Source: Impatiens glandulifera
Taxonomy: Eukaryota; Streptophyta; Magnoliopsida; Ericales; Balsaminaceae
Length of the DNA stretch: 64,000 nucleotides
Direction: 5' to 3'
NCBI RefSeq assembly: GCF_907164915.1
Contig: NC_061862.1
Coordinates: forward strand, 78,891,718-78,955,717
The notes under the pieces were generated by a model, which was not told the DNA's origin, ran no database searches, and was given only the letters and a program-made list of their open reading frames with translations. Each line of letters starts with the position of its first letter. Position 1 is the first letter of the stretch. Below are positions 22,055-33,901 of this stretch, one piece after another. The translations under genes were made by a program, and so were the position numbers.

Positions 22055-23497
22055 AGATAATAAAATATTTGACACCACCATGTGTCATATTTTACGTTGC
22101 CCCTATACATCTGAATATATGTAATCTATGATTGCACTTTACTTGTATTGGGAAGCATCAAAGCTTTCCTTTGTGGGTTTTTCCATCACACAATGCTTAC
22201 AAAACTCTAGCTAGCTAAGTTTTAGATCACCAAGTGTTCCTTGCCTCCTTAGCTTTTCCGAGCCCCTTTGACTCATATGACCTAATCTCAAATGCCATAA
22301 TTAATAGATACTTTGACAAAATTTATTACAAGACATATCTATTATGAACCATCCAATCTATAAAGTTACGTCTCCTTTTTCTTTCCTTTAAAGACTATCA
22401 AATTTACTTTTGTTATCTGCAAGACACATTTATCTTATACTCACACCAAATCGTTGATCATCAAGTGTTCCCAAAGAAATTAAGTTCTTCTTTAGGTCTG
22501 GATTGTGCCTAACTCTTTTAAGCTCCAAAGTTGAACCAACATTCATATTAATTATAAACGAGCAAATACTCACAACCTTACAAGATGCATGGTTTCCCAT
22601 TAATACATTGTCACCATTAAGCTCTTCATAGTCTTGGATCCAATCTCAATTAGGAGTCATATGAAATAGGCATCTTATGTCGAGGATCCAACCACTATCA
22701 CTTGGATTAATGGTTAAGATAGAGAAATTTTCTTCATCATAGACAATATTGACACTCTTTCCTTCACTTATACTAACTTTGGTTTTATTTAACCTTGCCT
22801 AAGTCTCGAGCGTTTCCTTTTGTAGTGTCCTTCCTCTTGGAATTCATAGCATATTATAGACTTCCTCTTTGAATTTGTTCTACTAGCTCTAGATCCTTCT
22901 TTATCATTCTTTCATGTGTCATTCGTTGGTGGTCTCCCTCGAACATACAATGCATCTCCATACTTTTTAACTTCGTCGATAGTTTTTGACATTTCTTTGG
23001 ACAATAAAACATTGTAGACCTCCTTCAATGTGATATACTCTCCATACAACTTTGTCTTCTTGTAATTTTGAATAGGAATACATAAGGATTTGGAGAAGTA
23101 GGAGAGCTTGGTCTTCATCTTCAACATTCATCACAATATTCTCCAAATCTAAAATGATTTTAAAGAAATCATCAACATTGTCCTCCATCTTTATGGATGT
23201 CATCCTATATGCAAAGAGACTTTGCTTTAAAAATAATATTTTTACAAGAAATTTAGTCATGTAAATAGATTCTAGCTTCAGCCAAAGAGACGCATATGTG
23301 ACCTCCTTTGTAACATCTCTCAATACCTTGTCACTCAAGCTCAAAATAATAAGGGAATGAGTTTTAGCAAGAATGTTTTTCTTCTATGTTATTTGGAAGA
23401 GTTTTGGGCATCTTCTCTTCTACATGTAAGGAATCTACCAATCCTTTTTTAACCAATTCATCTTCATCCTATCTCAAAATAATTTCTTCCAATAAAC
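22055..23497 (-). pseudogene. Older decayed copia: gag, protease and pre-integrase remnants
   Basis: The - strand retains Gag (23344-22967: KVLRDVTKEVTYASLWLKLE, SIYMTKFLVK), then protease-like text near 22750-22450 (ending LKKNLISLGTL). GAG-pre-integrase text follows near 22190-22140 (CKHCVMEK). All are broken by stops. The sequence stops at copia 1 on the left. On the right it is split by the insertion of copia 2: the Gag start resumes after 27413, and across the gap one reads FDIKKF then IGRNYF. Confidence 0.75.
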
Positions 23498-23826
23498 TGT
23501 TGGGGAAAACCCTGACAGAACCACAAAAGAAGAAAACAAAATAATGAACACACTAACAGAATTTGATAACGGAGCTCGGCCAAAATATTGCCTACGTCTC
23601 CGAGCACTAAGGCTATCAATTAATAAGGAAGAAGAGATACAAATTTGGGTGCAATAAACCAAAGAGGGGAGAGTTTCTTTTATACACTAAGAAACTTCCC
23701 CAACTCCCATCATCTTCCGATGTGGGATTTCTGCTAATTGTGAATATAGTTTCTTTTATATACTAAGAAACTTCTTTCACTTCCATCATCTTCCGATGTG
23801 GGATTCTAATTGTGCCAAAAACAACA
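23498..23826 (-). repeat. 3' LTR of copia 2
   Basis: 329 bp, TGTTGGGG..AACAACA. It contains an internal duplicated phrase, CATCATCTTCCGATGTGGGA, seen twice. Confidence 0.93.
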
Positions 23827-23917
23827 AATCTCCACCTTGGCACAATATCCAATTACTAATCTTCAATATTAAAAAATAAACCTTCAGTGCTTCCAATTGG
23901 CGCTCTTTAGCGCCGAC

Positions 23918-26900
23918 TCAAACGCGGAAGATGTTTACCAAATCTAAACAATTAGATTTGGTTTTCCCCATGTCTTTCATCTCGAACTCTCTACCCAATT
24001 GAGCCTTCAATTTGTCAACTTCATATTGGCTCTTTGATGCTATCAACATATCATCAACGTACAAGAGTAGATAGATGTAAGACTCATCTTGCAATTTGCG
24101 CAAATACACACATGAACTGAATCTGCTTCTTGTGTACTTGTGTTCAATCATAAACTTATCAAGTCGCTTGTACCATTGTCTCGACGATTGCTTCAACCTG
24201 TACAATGATCTGTTCAACTTGCAAACCCAATTTTTTTTATCAGTAACATTGAATCCATCTGGTTGATAAATGTAGATTTCCTCGTTCAAATGACCGTGTA
24301 TGTCTACGTTCTTCACATCTGGTTGAGCTAGCTCCAAATTCATCTGCGCTACCAAGGACAACAAAATTCTAATGGAAGAGTGTTTAACAACATGAGAAAG
24401 TACCTCATTATGATCACCTCCTTCCTTCTGAGCGTAGTCTTTAACTACCAATTTTTCCTTGTAGCGAACATCAAATTTTTCAGGAAATCCTTCTTTCTTA
24501 GCAAAGATCCATTTACCACCAATAGCCTTCTTCCCTTTTCGTAGATGCGTCAACTTGCATGTCTCATTCTTCTGAATAGATTGCATCTCATCTTCCATAA
24601 CACCTCTCCTTTTTCCATTTTCAGTACTTCGACTGACATCTGGAAAAGTGGATGGAACATCATCTACGACTAGAAGTGCATAGGCCGCCATGTCAACAAA
24701 CCGACCTGGTTTTTGAGTAACTCGTCTTGGCCTATTAACAGCAATTGATTCACTTTGTTCTGAAGGTTCTTGGGTCAGAACCTCTTCCACATTTAACTCT
24801 TCGTCTGTCGTCGGAGAGTCACTTCTAGTTGGGCTTATCTTTATCTGCTCAAACTCTACCTGTTGCGGAGTACAGTCAATCTTGTCTGGTGTTACCTTAT
24901 TCAACATTGAATAATCATCAAAAGTAACATCTCTACTGATAATGGTTTTCTTTGCATCCAAACACCAGAGGCGATACTCTTTAACTCCCGTAGTAAATCC
25001 CATAAAAAGAGCCTTCTTTCCTCGTGGATCCAAATTTGATTCAACTCCATGATAATATGCAGCAGAACCAAAAATATGCAAAGAATCATAATCAGTTGCA
25101 GGTTTTCCAGACCATACCTCTAATGGAGTCTTGCCACCAAGTGCAGATGATGGTAGGCGATTTACCAAATGTTGAGCGTATGACACAGCTTCTGCCCAAA
25201 ATTTCCTGTCTAACCCAGCATTAGACAACATACATCGAACTTTCTCCACCAATGTCTTGTTCATACGTTCTGATACTCCATTCTGTTGTGGTGTTTTTCT
25301 AACTGTGAAGTGTCGAACTATGCCACACTCTTGGCATAACTTCTGGAATGGATCATTCTTGTATTCTCCACCGTTATCAGTCCGGAGAACTTTGATCTTT
25401 CTTCCTGTCTCGTCTTCAACTTGAGTTTTCCATTTAAGAAAAATCTCAAACACTTCACCTTTGTTCTTCATAGTAAACACCCAAACTCTTCTGGAAAAAT
25501 CATCAATAAAAGTAACAAAATAATGTCTACCTCCAAGAGAAAGAGTCTTGGCAGGTCCCCAGACATCTGAGTGCACATAATCCAAAATACCCTTGGTATT
25601 ATGCATAGTAGTGTCAAATTTTACTCGCCTTTGTTTTCCCAGAATACAATGTTCACAAAAATCTAACTTACAAAGTTTTGTACCTTTCAATAATCCTTGC
25701 TTGACAAGAGTTTGCATAGATTTCTCACCATCGTGCCCCAATCGCATATGCCATAACTTTGTTGCCTCTAACTCTTTACTGCTCCCGGAAGTTGATACAC
25801 ATGATGTCCCATTTACTGTACTACCTTGATAATAATACAAATTATTACTCTTCCTGATAGCTTTCAACATCACTAGCGCTCCAGATATTACCTTAAGAAC
25901 TCCATTTTCCAATTTCACATGCAGGCCTTTCGACTCCAAGGCCCCCAAAGAAATGAGATTCTTTTTCATATTCGGTATGTACCGAACATCTCTAATAATT
26001 CTGGTGGATCCGTCATCATTCCTCAGCTTGATTGAACCTATCCCCTTTATTTTACATGTATTAGCATCTCCCATGTAAACAACTCCACCATCTAGCTCCT
26101 TAAAGTCAAAGAACCATTTTCGAACTGGTGTCATATGATAAGTGCAGACTGAGTCCAATATCCACGCATCAGGATGTGATATTGTGTGTGACATCGATAA
26201 AGAGTATTCTGAATCTGCATCACCTTTGTTTTCTGCAACATTCGCATCTTCAGAATCTTTCTCTTTCTTCTTCAACTTTGGGCAGTTAATCTTCCAATGT
26301 CCTTTCTCACGACAGAAAGCACACTCATCTTTGGCAACTCTACTTTCAGATCTTCTTCCTTTCCCTTTTGATTTGCTCTGTTGACGGCCCCTGACCATCA
26401 ATGCTTCATCTGCTGTACCTACTTTGCTTTTTCTTTTATCCTGCTTTCTCAATTCATGACTATATAAAGCAGAACTTACAGCATCAAGAGAAACATTTCC
26501 CTTCCCATGAAGTAACGTTGTTTCTAAGTGTTCAAATTCATCAGGAATGGACGATAGCAACATCAAAGCCAAATCTTCATTCTCAAACCTAACGTCAAGG
26601 TTTAACAAATCCGCTACTAACTGATTAAACTTAGTTATATGCTCATTCATCGTAGTACCTGATTGGTATTCAAACCGGAACAGTCGCTTCTTCATAAGGA
26701 GCTTATTCTGACCACTCTTCTTCAGAAACTTGTCCTCCAATGCTTGCCACAGCTTCTGTGCAGAAGTTTCATTCTTCACAGCATACTTCTGCTCTCTAGA
26801 CAGGCACGACCGAATTGTTCTACACGCCAACCGATTCATGATACTCCACTCTTTTTCTTCTATACCATCTGGCTTTCCAACCTCAATAGCAACATCTAGA

Positions 26901-27052
26901 CCCTGCTGAAAAAGACAATCTAGAATCTCACCTTGCCACATGCCGAAATGCCCAGTTCCATCAAAGATCTCCACCGCAAACTTCAAATTCGACATCGGTG
27001 TCCTCGTCCAGGATGACGAAGGAGTTGACGCCCCTTTTGAAGACTCCACCAT
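23918..27052 (-). CDS. Copia 2 Gag-Pol polyprotein, truncated before RNase H
   Basis: One uninterrupted 1,044-residue frame. Gag is about 20-220, with zinc knuckle CAFCREKGHWKINCP at 244-258. The protease region is about 295-385, but the catalytic motif reads LDSVC at 299-303 instead of DSG. The integrase zinc domain is about 435-475 (HMRLGH, CEHC). The integrase core keeps Asp in DVWGP (~496), Asp in RTDNGGEY (~558) and Glu in QQNGVSE (~595). RT is about 820-1030 with YVDDML at 998. After EFEMKDMGK the frame passes directly into NCLDLVNIF, the element's usual C-terminal tail. The end of RT and all of RNase H are therefore deleted. Several conserved RT residues also differ (DVKNVDIHG for the usual DVKTAFLHG). 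Confidence 0.9.
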   Translation of the reverse strand: MVESSKGASTPSSSWTRTPMSNLKFAVEIFDGTGHFGMWQGEILDCLFQQGLDVAIEVGKPDGIEEKEWSIMNRLACRTIRSCLSREQKYAVKNETSAQKLWQALEDKFLKKSGQNKLLMKKRLFRFEYQSGTTMNEHITKFNQLVADLLNLDVRFENEDLALMLLSSIPDEFEHLETTLLHGKGNVSLDAVSSALYSHELRKQDKRKSKVGTADEALMVRGRQQSKSKGKGRRSESRVAKDECAFCREKGHWKINCPKLKKKEKDSEDANVAENKGDADSEYSLSMSHTISHPDAWILDSVCTYHMTPVRKWFFDFKELDGGVVYMGDANTCKIKGIGSIKLRNDDGSTRIIRDVRYIPNMKKNLISLGALESKGLHVKLENGVLKVISGALVMLKAIRKSNNLYYYQGSTVNGTSCVSTSGSSKELEATKLWHMRLGHDGEKSMQTLVKQGLLKGTKLCKLDFCEHCILGKQRRVKFDTTMHNTKGILDYVHSDVWGPAKTLSLGGRHYFVTFIDDFSRRVWVFTMKNKGEVFEIFLKWKTQVEDETGRKIKVLRTDNGGEYKNDPFQKLCQECGIVRHFTVRKTPQQNGVSERMNKTLVEKVRCMLSNAGLDRKFWAEAVSYAQHLVNRLPSSALGGKTPLEVWSGKPATDYDSLHIFGSAAYYHGVESNLDPRGKKALFMGFTTGVKEYRLWCLDAKKTIISRDVTFDDYSMLNKVTPDKIDCTPQQVEFEQIKISPTRSDSPTTDEELNVEEVLTQEPSEQSESIAVNRPRRVTQKPGRFVDMAAYALLVVDDVPSTFPDVSRSTENGKRRGVMEDEMQSIQKNETCKLTHLRKGKKAIGGKWIFAKKEGFPEKFDVRYKEKLVVKDYAQKEGGDHNEVLSHVVKHSSIRILLSLVAQMNLELAQPDVKNVDIHGHLNEEIYIYQPDGFNVTDKKNWVCKLNRSLYRLKQSSRQWYKRLDKFMIEHKYTRSRFSSCVYLRKLQDESYIYLLLYVDDMLIASKSQYEVDKLKAQLGREFEMKDMGKTKSNCLDLVNIFRV

Positions 27053-27069
27053 GCCAAGGACGAACCTTC

Positions 27070-27082
27070 GGCTCTGATACCA
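27070..27082 (-). other. Primer-binding site of copia 2
   Basis: - strand TGGTATCAGAGCC, a full match to the initiator Met tRNA type of site, two bases inside the 5' LTR. Confidence 0.9.
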
Positions 27083-27084
27083 CT

Positions 27085-27413
27085 TGTTGGGGAAAACCCT
27101 GACAGAACCACAAAAGAAGAAAACAAAATAATGAACACACTAACAGAATTTGATAACGGAGTTCGGCCAAAATATTGCCTACGTCTCCGAGCACTAAGGC
27201 TATCAATTAATAAGGAAGAAGAGATACAAATTTGGGTGCAATAAACCAAAGAGGGGAGAGTTTCTTTTATACACTAAGAAACTTCCCCAACTCCCATCAT
27301 CTTCCGATGTGGGATTTCTGCTAATTGTGAATATAGTTTCTTTTATATACTAAGAAACTTCTTTCACTTCCATCATCTTCCGATGTGGGATTCTAATTGT
27401 GCCAAAAACAACA
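27085..27413 (-). repeat. 5' LTR of copia 2
   Basis: 329 bp, colinear with 23498-23826 with one base difference found, followed by the TAAAC duplication. Confidence 0.93.
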
Positions 27414-28860
27414 TAAACTTCTTGATGTCAAAACTACTAGTTGTGTTAAATCAACCAAGACGCCAAAATAGTTTTACGAGTCCAACTTGATGTAGCAACT
27501 TCTTTATCTTAATCTTCACAAGGGTGTGAGAAAACAATGCTCTTATACGACTTATTGAGGGAGATGTGCAATATGTTGCTACACTTAAATAACTAAACAA
27601 TGATCAAACCAACCAAACTTGTGGATAACTTTTGACACACATAATCTTTTCAAAAAAAATAATGCTTTAAGAATAGAAAAATGAACGGAGAAAGGAAATA
27701 TCAATAGAATAACACAGTATATTTATAGAGGCTTAGAAAGCGGCTTAGAAAATGCTTACATTCATTTGCCAAAATAGAGAAAAACTATTCACTATGATAA
27801 AATGGTGAAGTTACAATAAGATAAATAAGGATTTACAGGGAACAATTAGAATTGAAAAACTGAAATGTTCTCTTAGACTGTCTCACTTAATAAATTAATA
27901 TCTCTCGACTCATTTATAACTCCTGCTCTTTCTTCTTGAGTTCTCTTTAACTTTCACTAAATATTTAAAGTACATAAAATTAGAGTTATATGTCAAGTTA
28001 GATAGAAAATATGCAATTGTTAATCTGGAAATTTTGAGTAGTGTATTGTCACTTCTAGCTTTGGTTAGGCAACATTGAATTCAAATTAACTTGTCATCTT
28101 CTTACTTATTTTTCTCTCAATGGTTGTTTTTGTTCCAACCTCTTTTAATTTCATTTTCAAGACATGGATCACTATTGGATCAATGACATGGCAACTACAT
28201 TTGCAATCTCCAATAAAATCAATCACTTGGTTTAAATCATTTATTTTTCAATTTTCTTTTCCAACATTAATCTTCTTGTTTTAAATTTGATTAGTACTTG
28301 GTATCAGCATATTCATCACCAATCCCAATAAAACTCCACATTGATGCATATGTGTCATAGTGAATGCTCCATCTACCTTGTTCTTTTTCACCTGGATAAT
28401 TAAGCCCCGAGATTTCAACATTCTCTCATGTTAGCAATCTTCATACATGTCTCATGCTTGGCCCTTGGAACCACCTTTGTGAAAAAGTCACTTGCATTCA
28501 CTGAGTTGCAACTTTATTTACATTTACAATGCCTTTCTCTATCAAATCCCTCACAAAATAGAGATTGATATCGATATGCTTGGTTATCTCATGGTGTGAT
28601 AGATTCTTGCTGCAATGCACTTTGATTGACTCCAAAAATAGTATCCTCCTCCTCAAACTCAACAAGTTTTTCCACAAATCCCTTCAACCATTTGGCCTCT
28701 TACCATCTCACGATCAACCCAACATATATCTTGTTCCCCAATTGAACTATTATTTCAAACATATTGCACTCAACCATCTCATCATTATAGACTTTTTTTT
28801 CTTCATATTTTGGCCAACCAACAACAACAATCTCCATTCACATATTTATCCATAGTTACT
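27414..28860 (-). pseudogene. Copia remnants: Gag start of the older host element and a separate RNase H piece
   Basis: 27414-27450 continues the Gag start of the element interrupted by copia 2. At about 28440-28690 the - strand encodes HHEITKHIDINLYFVRDLIE, then after a stop ASDFFTKVVPRAKHETCMK, a decayed copia RNase H end. It lies 5' of gag in the same orientation, so it must come from another insertion. The stretch between is AT-rich, with no further domain seen. Confidence 0.6.
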
Positions 28861-29760
28861 CTTTCATATAAAATTTCAAATTGCACATGACGATATTTTA
28901 ACAATTGGTCTTTATTATACATTTTGAACACTTACTCATTATACTATTTAAGATTGTTTATTTATTTTTATAGTTTTATATATGAATATATATAATTGAT
29001 ATGACTAACAATTAAAAATAAATCATTCATATTAAAAAAAAATCAATATACTAAGTATTTATAACTCTCAATATCATCTCCCCTTCCTTTACTTATTTAA
29101 TATTTAAATAAATCTTAAATATATTCACAAACCATATAATCCACTTCCTTAACTACTAATATTATATATTTTTTTTCAATATCCTTATGATCTCACCTAA
29201 AATATTTTGCACCAACAATCTCATCAATACTGACATATTATCACTTCACTCAACTAACTATCTCATCTTATGATCATCATTATCGACATTTTACTCTTGC
29301 ATGTTCTCGTAGCCTCATTTCTATAATTTTATAGCCAACCCATCTCATCATTGACGATTTAGGGGCGAGTCCAGCTAATCTATGGGCTAGGGAAGACTCA
29401 CCATTGGTAGCACAACTCCCCATGAACCAAACTGTCAAAATCACGACTTAAGTCGTAAATTAATTTGTGTTTGAAAGTCGACTCAACAAAAATGAGTCAC
29501 AAGTAAAAGAAACTCGTTTAGAAACAAAATCGTAGTTAAGTAGCAATATAACTTGTTGAAATCAATAAATGCGATAAAATCAGTGTTATTATACGATTTT
29601 ACCTTATAAATTTTCTTAAACCTTGCTTGAAGATTTATGAAAGGGAGTAGAGATCTATTAAGAAGAGTAAGAACCGGTTATTATTAATAATAAAAAAAAA
29701 CTATGAAGAATGATAAAGAGTACATGATAAAAGAGTAAGGAGAGGATGCAAAATAGAAAG
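28861..29760. other. AT-rich intergenic DNA
   Basis: No gene or element with definable ends is seen. Confidence 0.35.
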
Positions 29761-31461
29761 AAAAATAATTAGAATTTTTTTAATTAATAATATAATCATT
29801 CAAACTATAATTAGTTATTTATTATTTTAATTTATATTCATAAATATGATTAATTTTTTATAAATAAATAAATAAAATTATTTTATTTTTATTTTTTATA
29901 CATAAATAATTTAATAATTAATATTTTAGGTGAAAATTTTGAATAAATGATATATTTATATTACAAAATATAAATTTGTTAAATATTTTAGAATATATTA
30001 ATTTTTGTATTTAAATGAATTATATAATCATTTTAATAATAATAAATAATAAATAATAAATAATAAATAATACTAATAATAATAGTATAATATATATATA
30101 TATATATTATTCTAACTTTAATTAGTTATTTATTATTTTAATATATATTCATAAATATGAATAATTTCTTAAAAATTAATAAATAAAATTAATTTATTGT
30201 TATTTTTATAATAAATAATTTAATAACTAATATTATAGGTGAAAATTTTAAGTAAATGATATATTTATATTACAAAATATATAAATATATCATCTTTTCA
30301 AAATTTTCACTTAAAATATTAGTTTTTAAATTATTTATATATAAAAAATAAAGATAAATTAATTTTTTTTATTAATTTTTAAAAATTATTCTTATTTATT
30401 TATTTATGAATATATTAAAATAATAAATAACTAATTGAAGTAAAATAATATATTTATATATATATATATTATACTATTATTATTTATTATAAAAATGATT
30501 ATATAATTAATTTAAATACAAAAATTAATATATTCTAAAATAATTAACAAATATATATTTTGTAATATAAATATATCATCTATTAAAAATTTTCACTAAA
30601 ATATTAGTTATTAAATTATTAATATATATTTATATAATAAAGATAAAATAATTTTTTTATTAATAATTTTTAAAATTACTCATAAATATATATTAAAATA
30701 ATAAATAATTAATTAAAGTTATAATAATATATATATATAATATTATTATTATTTATTATAAAATGATTTTATTATTAATTTACATATCAATCTATCAGCA
30801 GCAGCAAAGGGATAATAAAGAAAAATAAAATAAAAATGAAAGATAAGTAATATAATCCAAATTTACATAAAAACATTCTATAAATGTAAACGCATAAAAT
30901 TGTATCTAAAAATTTAGATAAAACAAAATTTATTTAAAATAATATAAAGTCAATTCGTATATAAAAAAAAAACATAAATATTCAATACAAATTTTAATAT
31001 TTAACATTTTTATATTTTGAAATATAAATATATCATCTACTCAAAAATTTTACCTAAAATATTAGTTATTAAATTATTTATATATATAAAATAAAAATAA
31101 AATAATTTTATGTATTAATTTATAAAAAACTATTCATATTTATGAATATATTAAAATAATAAATAACTAATTAAAGTTAGAATAATATATATATATATAT
31201 ATATATATTATTATTTATTATAGAAATGATTATATAATTAATTTAAATACAAAAATTAATATATTCTTAAATATTTAACAAATTTATATTTTGTAATATA
31301 AATATATCATCTATTCAAATTTTTCACTTTAAAATATTAGATATTAAATTATTTATATATATAAAATAAAGATAAAATAATTTTATTTATTATTTTTTTA
31401 AAAATTACTCATATATATGAATATATATTTAAATAATAAATAATTAATTAAAATTTGAATA

Positions 31462-31492
<31 letters not shown>

Positions 31493-32760
31493 TTATTGTT
31501 TATTATAAAATGATTTTATTATTATTTTAATTACTCTTATATATATCACTTTAAAGTATGAAAAAAGAAAATAAAAATAAAAAAAAATGAAAAAAATTAT
31601 ATATATATAATCGAGAATTTACATAAATAATTTTATATATAAAATTATTTTATATATATATATATATAAAATGATTTTATGTAAATTCTCGATTATATAT
31701 ATATATTTTTCTTTCATTTTCTCTTATTACAAATCGAATTTACTTAAAACAATAATTTTAATAAGTATTTATATTATTGATTAAAAATATATAATATAAA
31801 ATATTATATATAATATTTAAAATAATATATACTCAATTCTTTTACTACAAAAATTAATATATTCTATAATATTTAAAATATTTATATTTTGTAATATAAT
31901 ATATCATTTACTCAAAATTTTCACGTAAAATATTAGTTATTAAATTATTTATATATATAAAATAAAAATTAAATAATTTTTTTTATTAATTTTTAAATAA
32001 TTAATCATATTTATAAATATATTTAAAATAATAAATAACTAATTAAAGTAAATATAATATATATATATATATATTATTATTTATTATAAAATGATTATAT
32101 AAATAATTTAAATACAAAATTAATATATTTTAAAATATTAACAAATTTTACAAAATATAAATTTGTTAAATATTTTAGAATATATTAATTTTTGTATTTA
32201 AATTTATATCATTATATTTATTATAAATAATAATAGTATAATATATATATATATATATATATTATTCTAACTTTAATTAGTTATTTATTATTTTAAAATA
32301 TATTCATATATATAAATAATCTTTTAAAAATTAATAAATAAAATTATTTAATCTTTATTTTTTATATATACATAATTTAATAACTAATAGTGAAAATTTT
32401 GAACAGATCTTATATTTATATTACAAAATATAAATTTGTTAAATATTTTAGAATTAATTTATTAAATATTTATAAATTATTTTATTTTATTTTATATATA
32501 TAAATAATTTAATAACTAGGTAAATTTTTTGAATAATTGATATATTTATATTACAAAATATAAATTCTTGCAATTTTTAATAAAATTTTATTTTTATGTG
32601 TTTAAATATATGAAATGATTTTATGTAAATTTTTTATTTTATATATATAAAAATAAAGAAATTCAAATTTTTATTTTTTTTAAAAAAAAAAAATTGAGTA
32701 GATGATATATTATAAAGTTAAATTTGTTAAATATTTTATATATATATATAAAATTTCTCT
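29761..32760. repeat. AT-rich repeat block with copies in both orientations
   Basis: Nearly pure A/T DNA. A unit of very roughly 250-350 bp recurs. One orientation reads CTTTAATTAGTTATTTATT, then AATTTAATAACTAATATT, GTGAAAATTTTGA, ATATTTATATTACAAAATAT and TTTTAGAATATATTAA (for example 29800-30010, 30110-30270, 32160-32260, 32270-32450). The opposite orientation is seen at about 30290-30460, 30520-30720, 31010-31170, 31240-31460 and 31850-32060. Units are separated by (TA)n runs. No coding capacity. It may be stacked MITEs or a satellite; the unit ends could not be fixed by eye. Confidence 0.65.
31592..31712. repeat. Near-perfect palindrome
   Basis: Arms ATAATCGAGAATTTACATAA (from 31607) and its reverse complement (to 31696) flank a TA-rich centre. 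Pairing extends outward through (TA)n to A5/T5. It can form a long hairpin. Confidence 0.8.
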
Positions 32761-33901
32761 CGCTCTTATGTTATAACACAAACAAGTACAATTCTTTAAC
32801 CAACTAAACTAATAACACTTTATATTTTAAATTTAAAACCAAATTTGATGAACGTTGTAATAATATATTTTTATCCGTATGTATCACATGGAAATCTTCC
32901 TAGTATAAATATAATAACACATCATTCTCTCTCCCGATAATCCTCATAATATTTCTCTTTCACTTTTGCTATTTTTTTTCTTTCTATTTTTATCTTATTT
33001 TTATTTTTTTCCCTTTTTTTCATTTCTAATCAGTTTAAATTTATTAATTTATATATAATTTTTAATCTTATTTTTTTCTAAAATAATCTTTTTAAATTTT
33101 GAATATGAGTTAACCTCAAATCAACGCATTCGATACATTACAATCACGTCATATTATGTTTGGTGTGAAGATTATTATATATATTATTTTACTAAATTAG
33201 AAAACAAAACTCAAAAAAATATCTTATTTGAAAATAAGTAAGTTGAATTTTAAACTTAAAAAAAGTTGTTAAATATATGAATATATGCAAAATTAAAAAA
33301 AAAAAATACTCTAAATTAATATCCAATAAAATATTTAACAAAAAAAAATATTATTTTTTCAAATAAATTTTTAAATCAAATTATGAAGGACAATATTATA
33401 TTTCAAACTCAATCAACAACTATTTTAACATTAAAATATGATACAGAAGGACAAAGTTTGAATTTAATGTACATTTATAATTTTTAAATTTAAATAATTG
33501 TTTTTAATAATTAATATATTTATTGGAAATGATTTATTTAAATATATATATATATATATATATAACAAAATAATTGTTTAAGATAAAATAAACTGGAAGT
33601 TTTCATTTAATATAAATTTCTAACACAAAAACAGTTTAAAATATAGCAAAAATAAAATAAAAAGAGAATTAGAAATCATATCATTTAGACATCATCACAA
33701 TTACAATTGAGTTATAGTAAATAGACTAGTAGAATTACAACAACATGATATGATTTGTTCAAACAACAACAAACACAAACAAACAAAGCCCCTAAATTCT
33801 AATCACTTAAACTTTCAAGGAAGAACAAAGAGTCAATTGATTCAATCAAATCTTGCCCAACTCTCTAAAAAGTTCAAATAAAAATATTTCTTTTCCTATT
33901 A
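32761..33901. other. AT-rich 3' flank of the tubby-like gene
   Basis: 32771-32822 is an inverted, truncated copy of the tRNA-Ile-like module (CAACTAAACTAATAACACTT). The rest is A/T rich with a (TA)n run near 33545-33563. The segment near 33640-33901 probably includes the 3' UTR of the tubby-like gene. Confidence 0.4.

Larger units (their letters stand above)
23498..27413 (-). mobile_element. Young but defective Ty1/copia retrotransposon 2
   Basis: A 3,916-bp element with 329-bp LTRs (23498-23826 and 27085-27413). By eye they differ at a single base (23575 C, 27162 T). An exact 5-bp target duplication, TAAAC, lies at 23493-23497 and 27414-27418. The primer-binding site 27070-27082 reads TGGTATCAGAGCC on the - strand. 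The polypurine tract AAGGTGGAGATT abuts 23826. The single long frame lacks RNase H and has DSV in place of the protease DSG, yet the element inserted recently. It must have been copied with proteins from another element. Confidence 0.93.
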
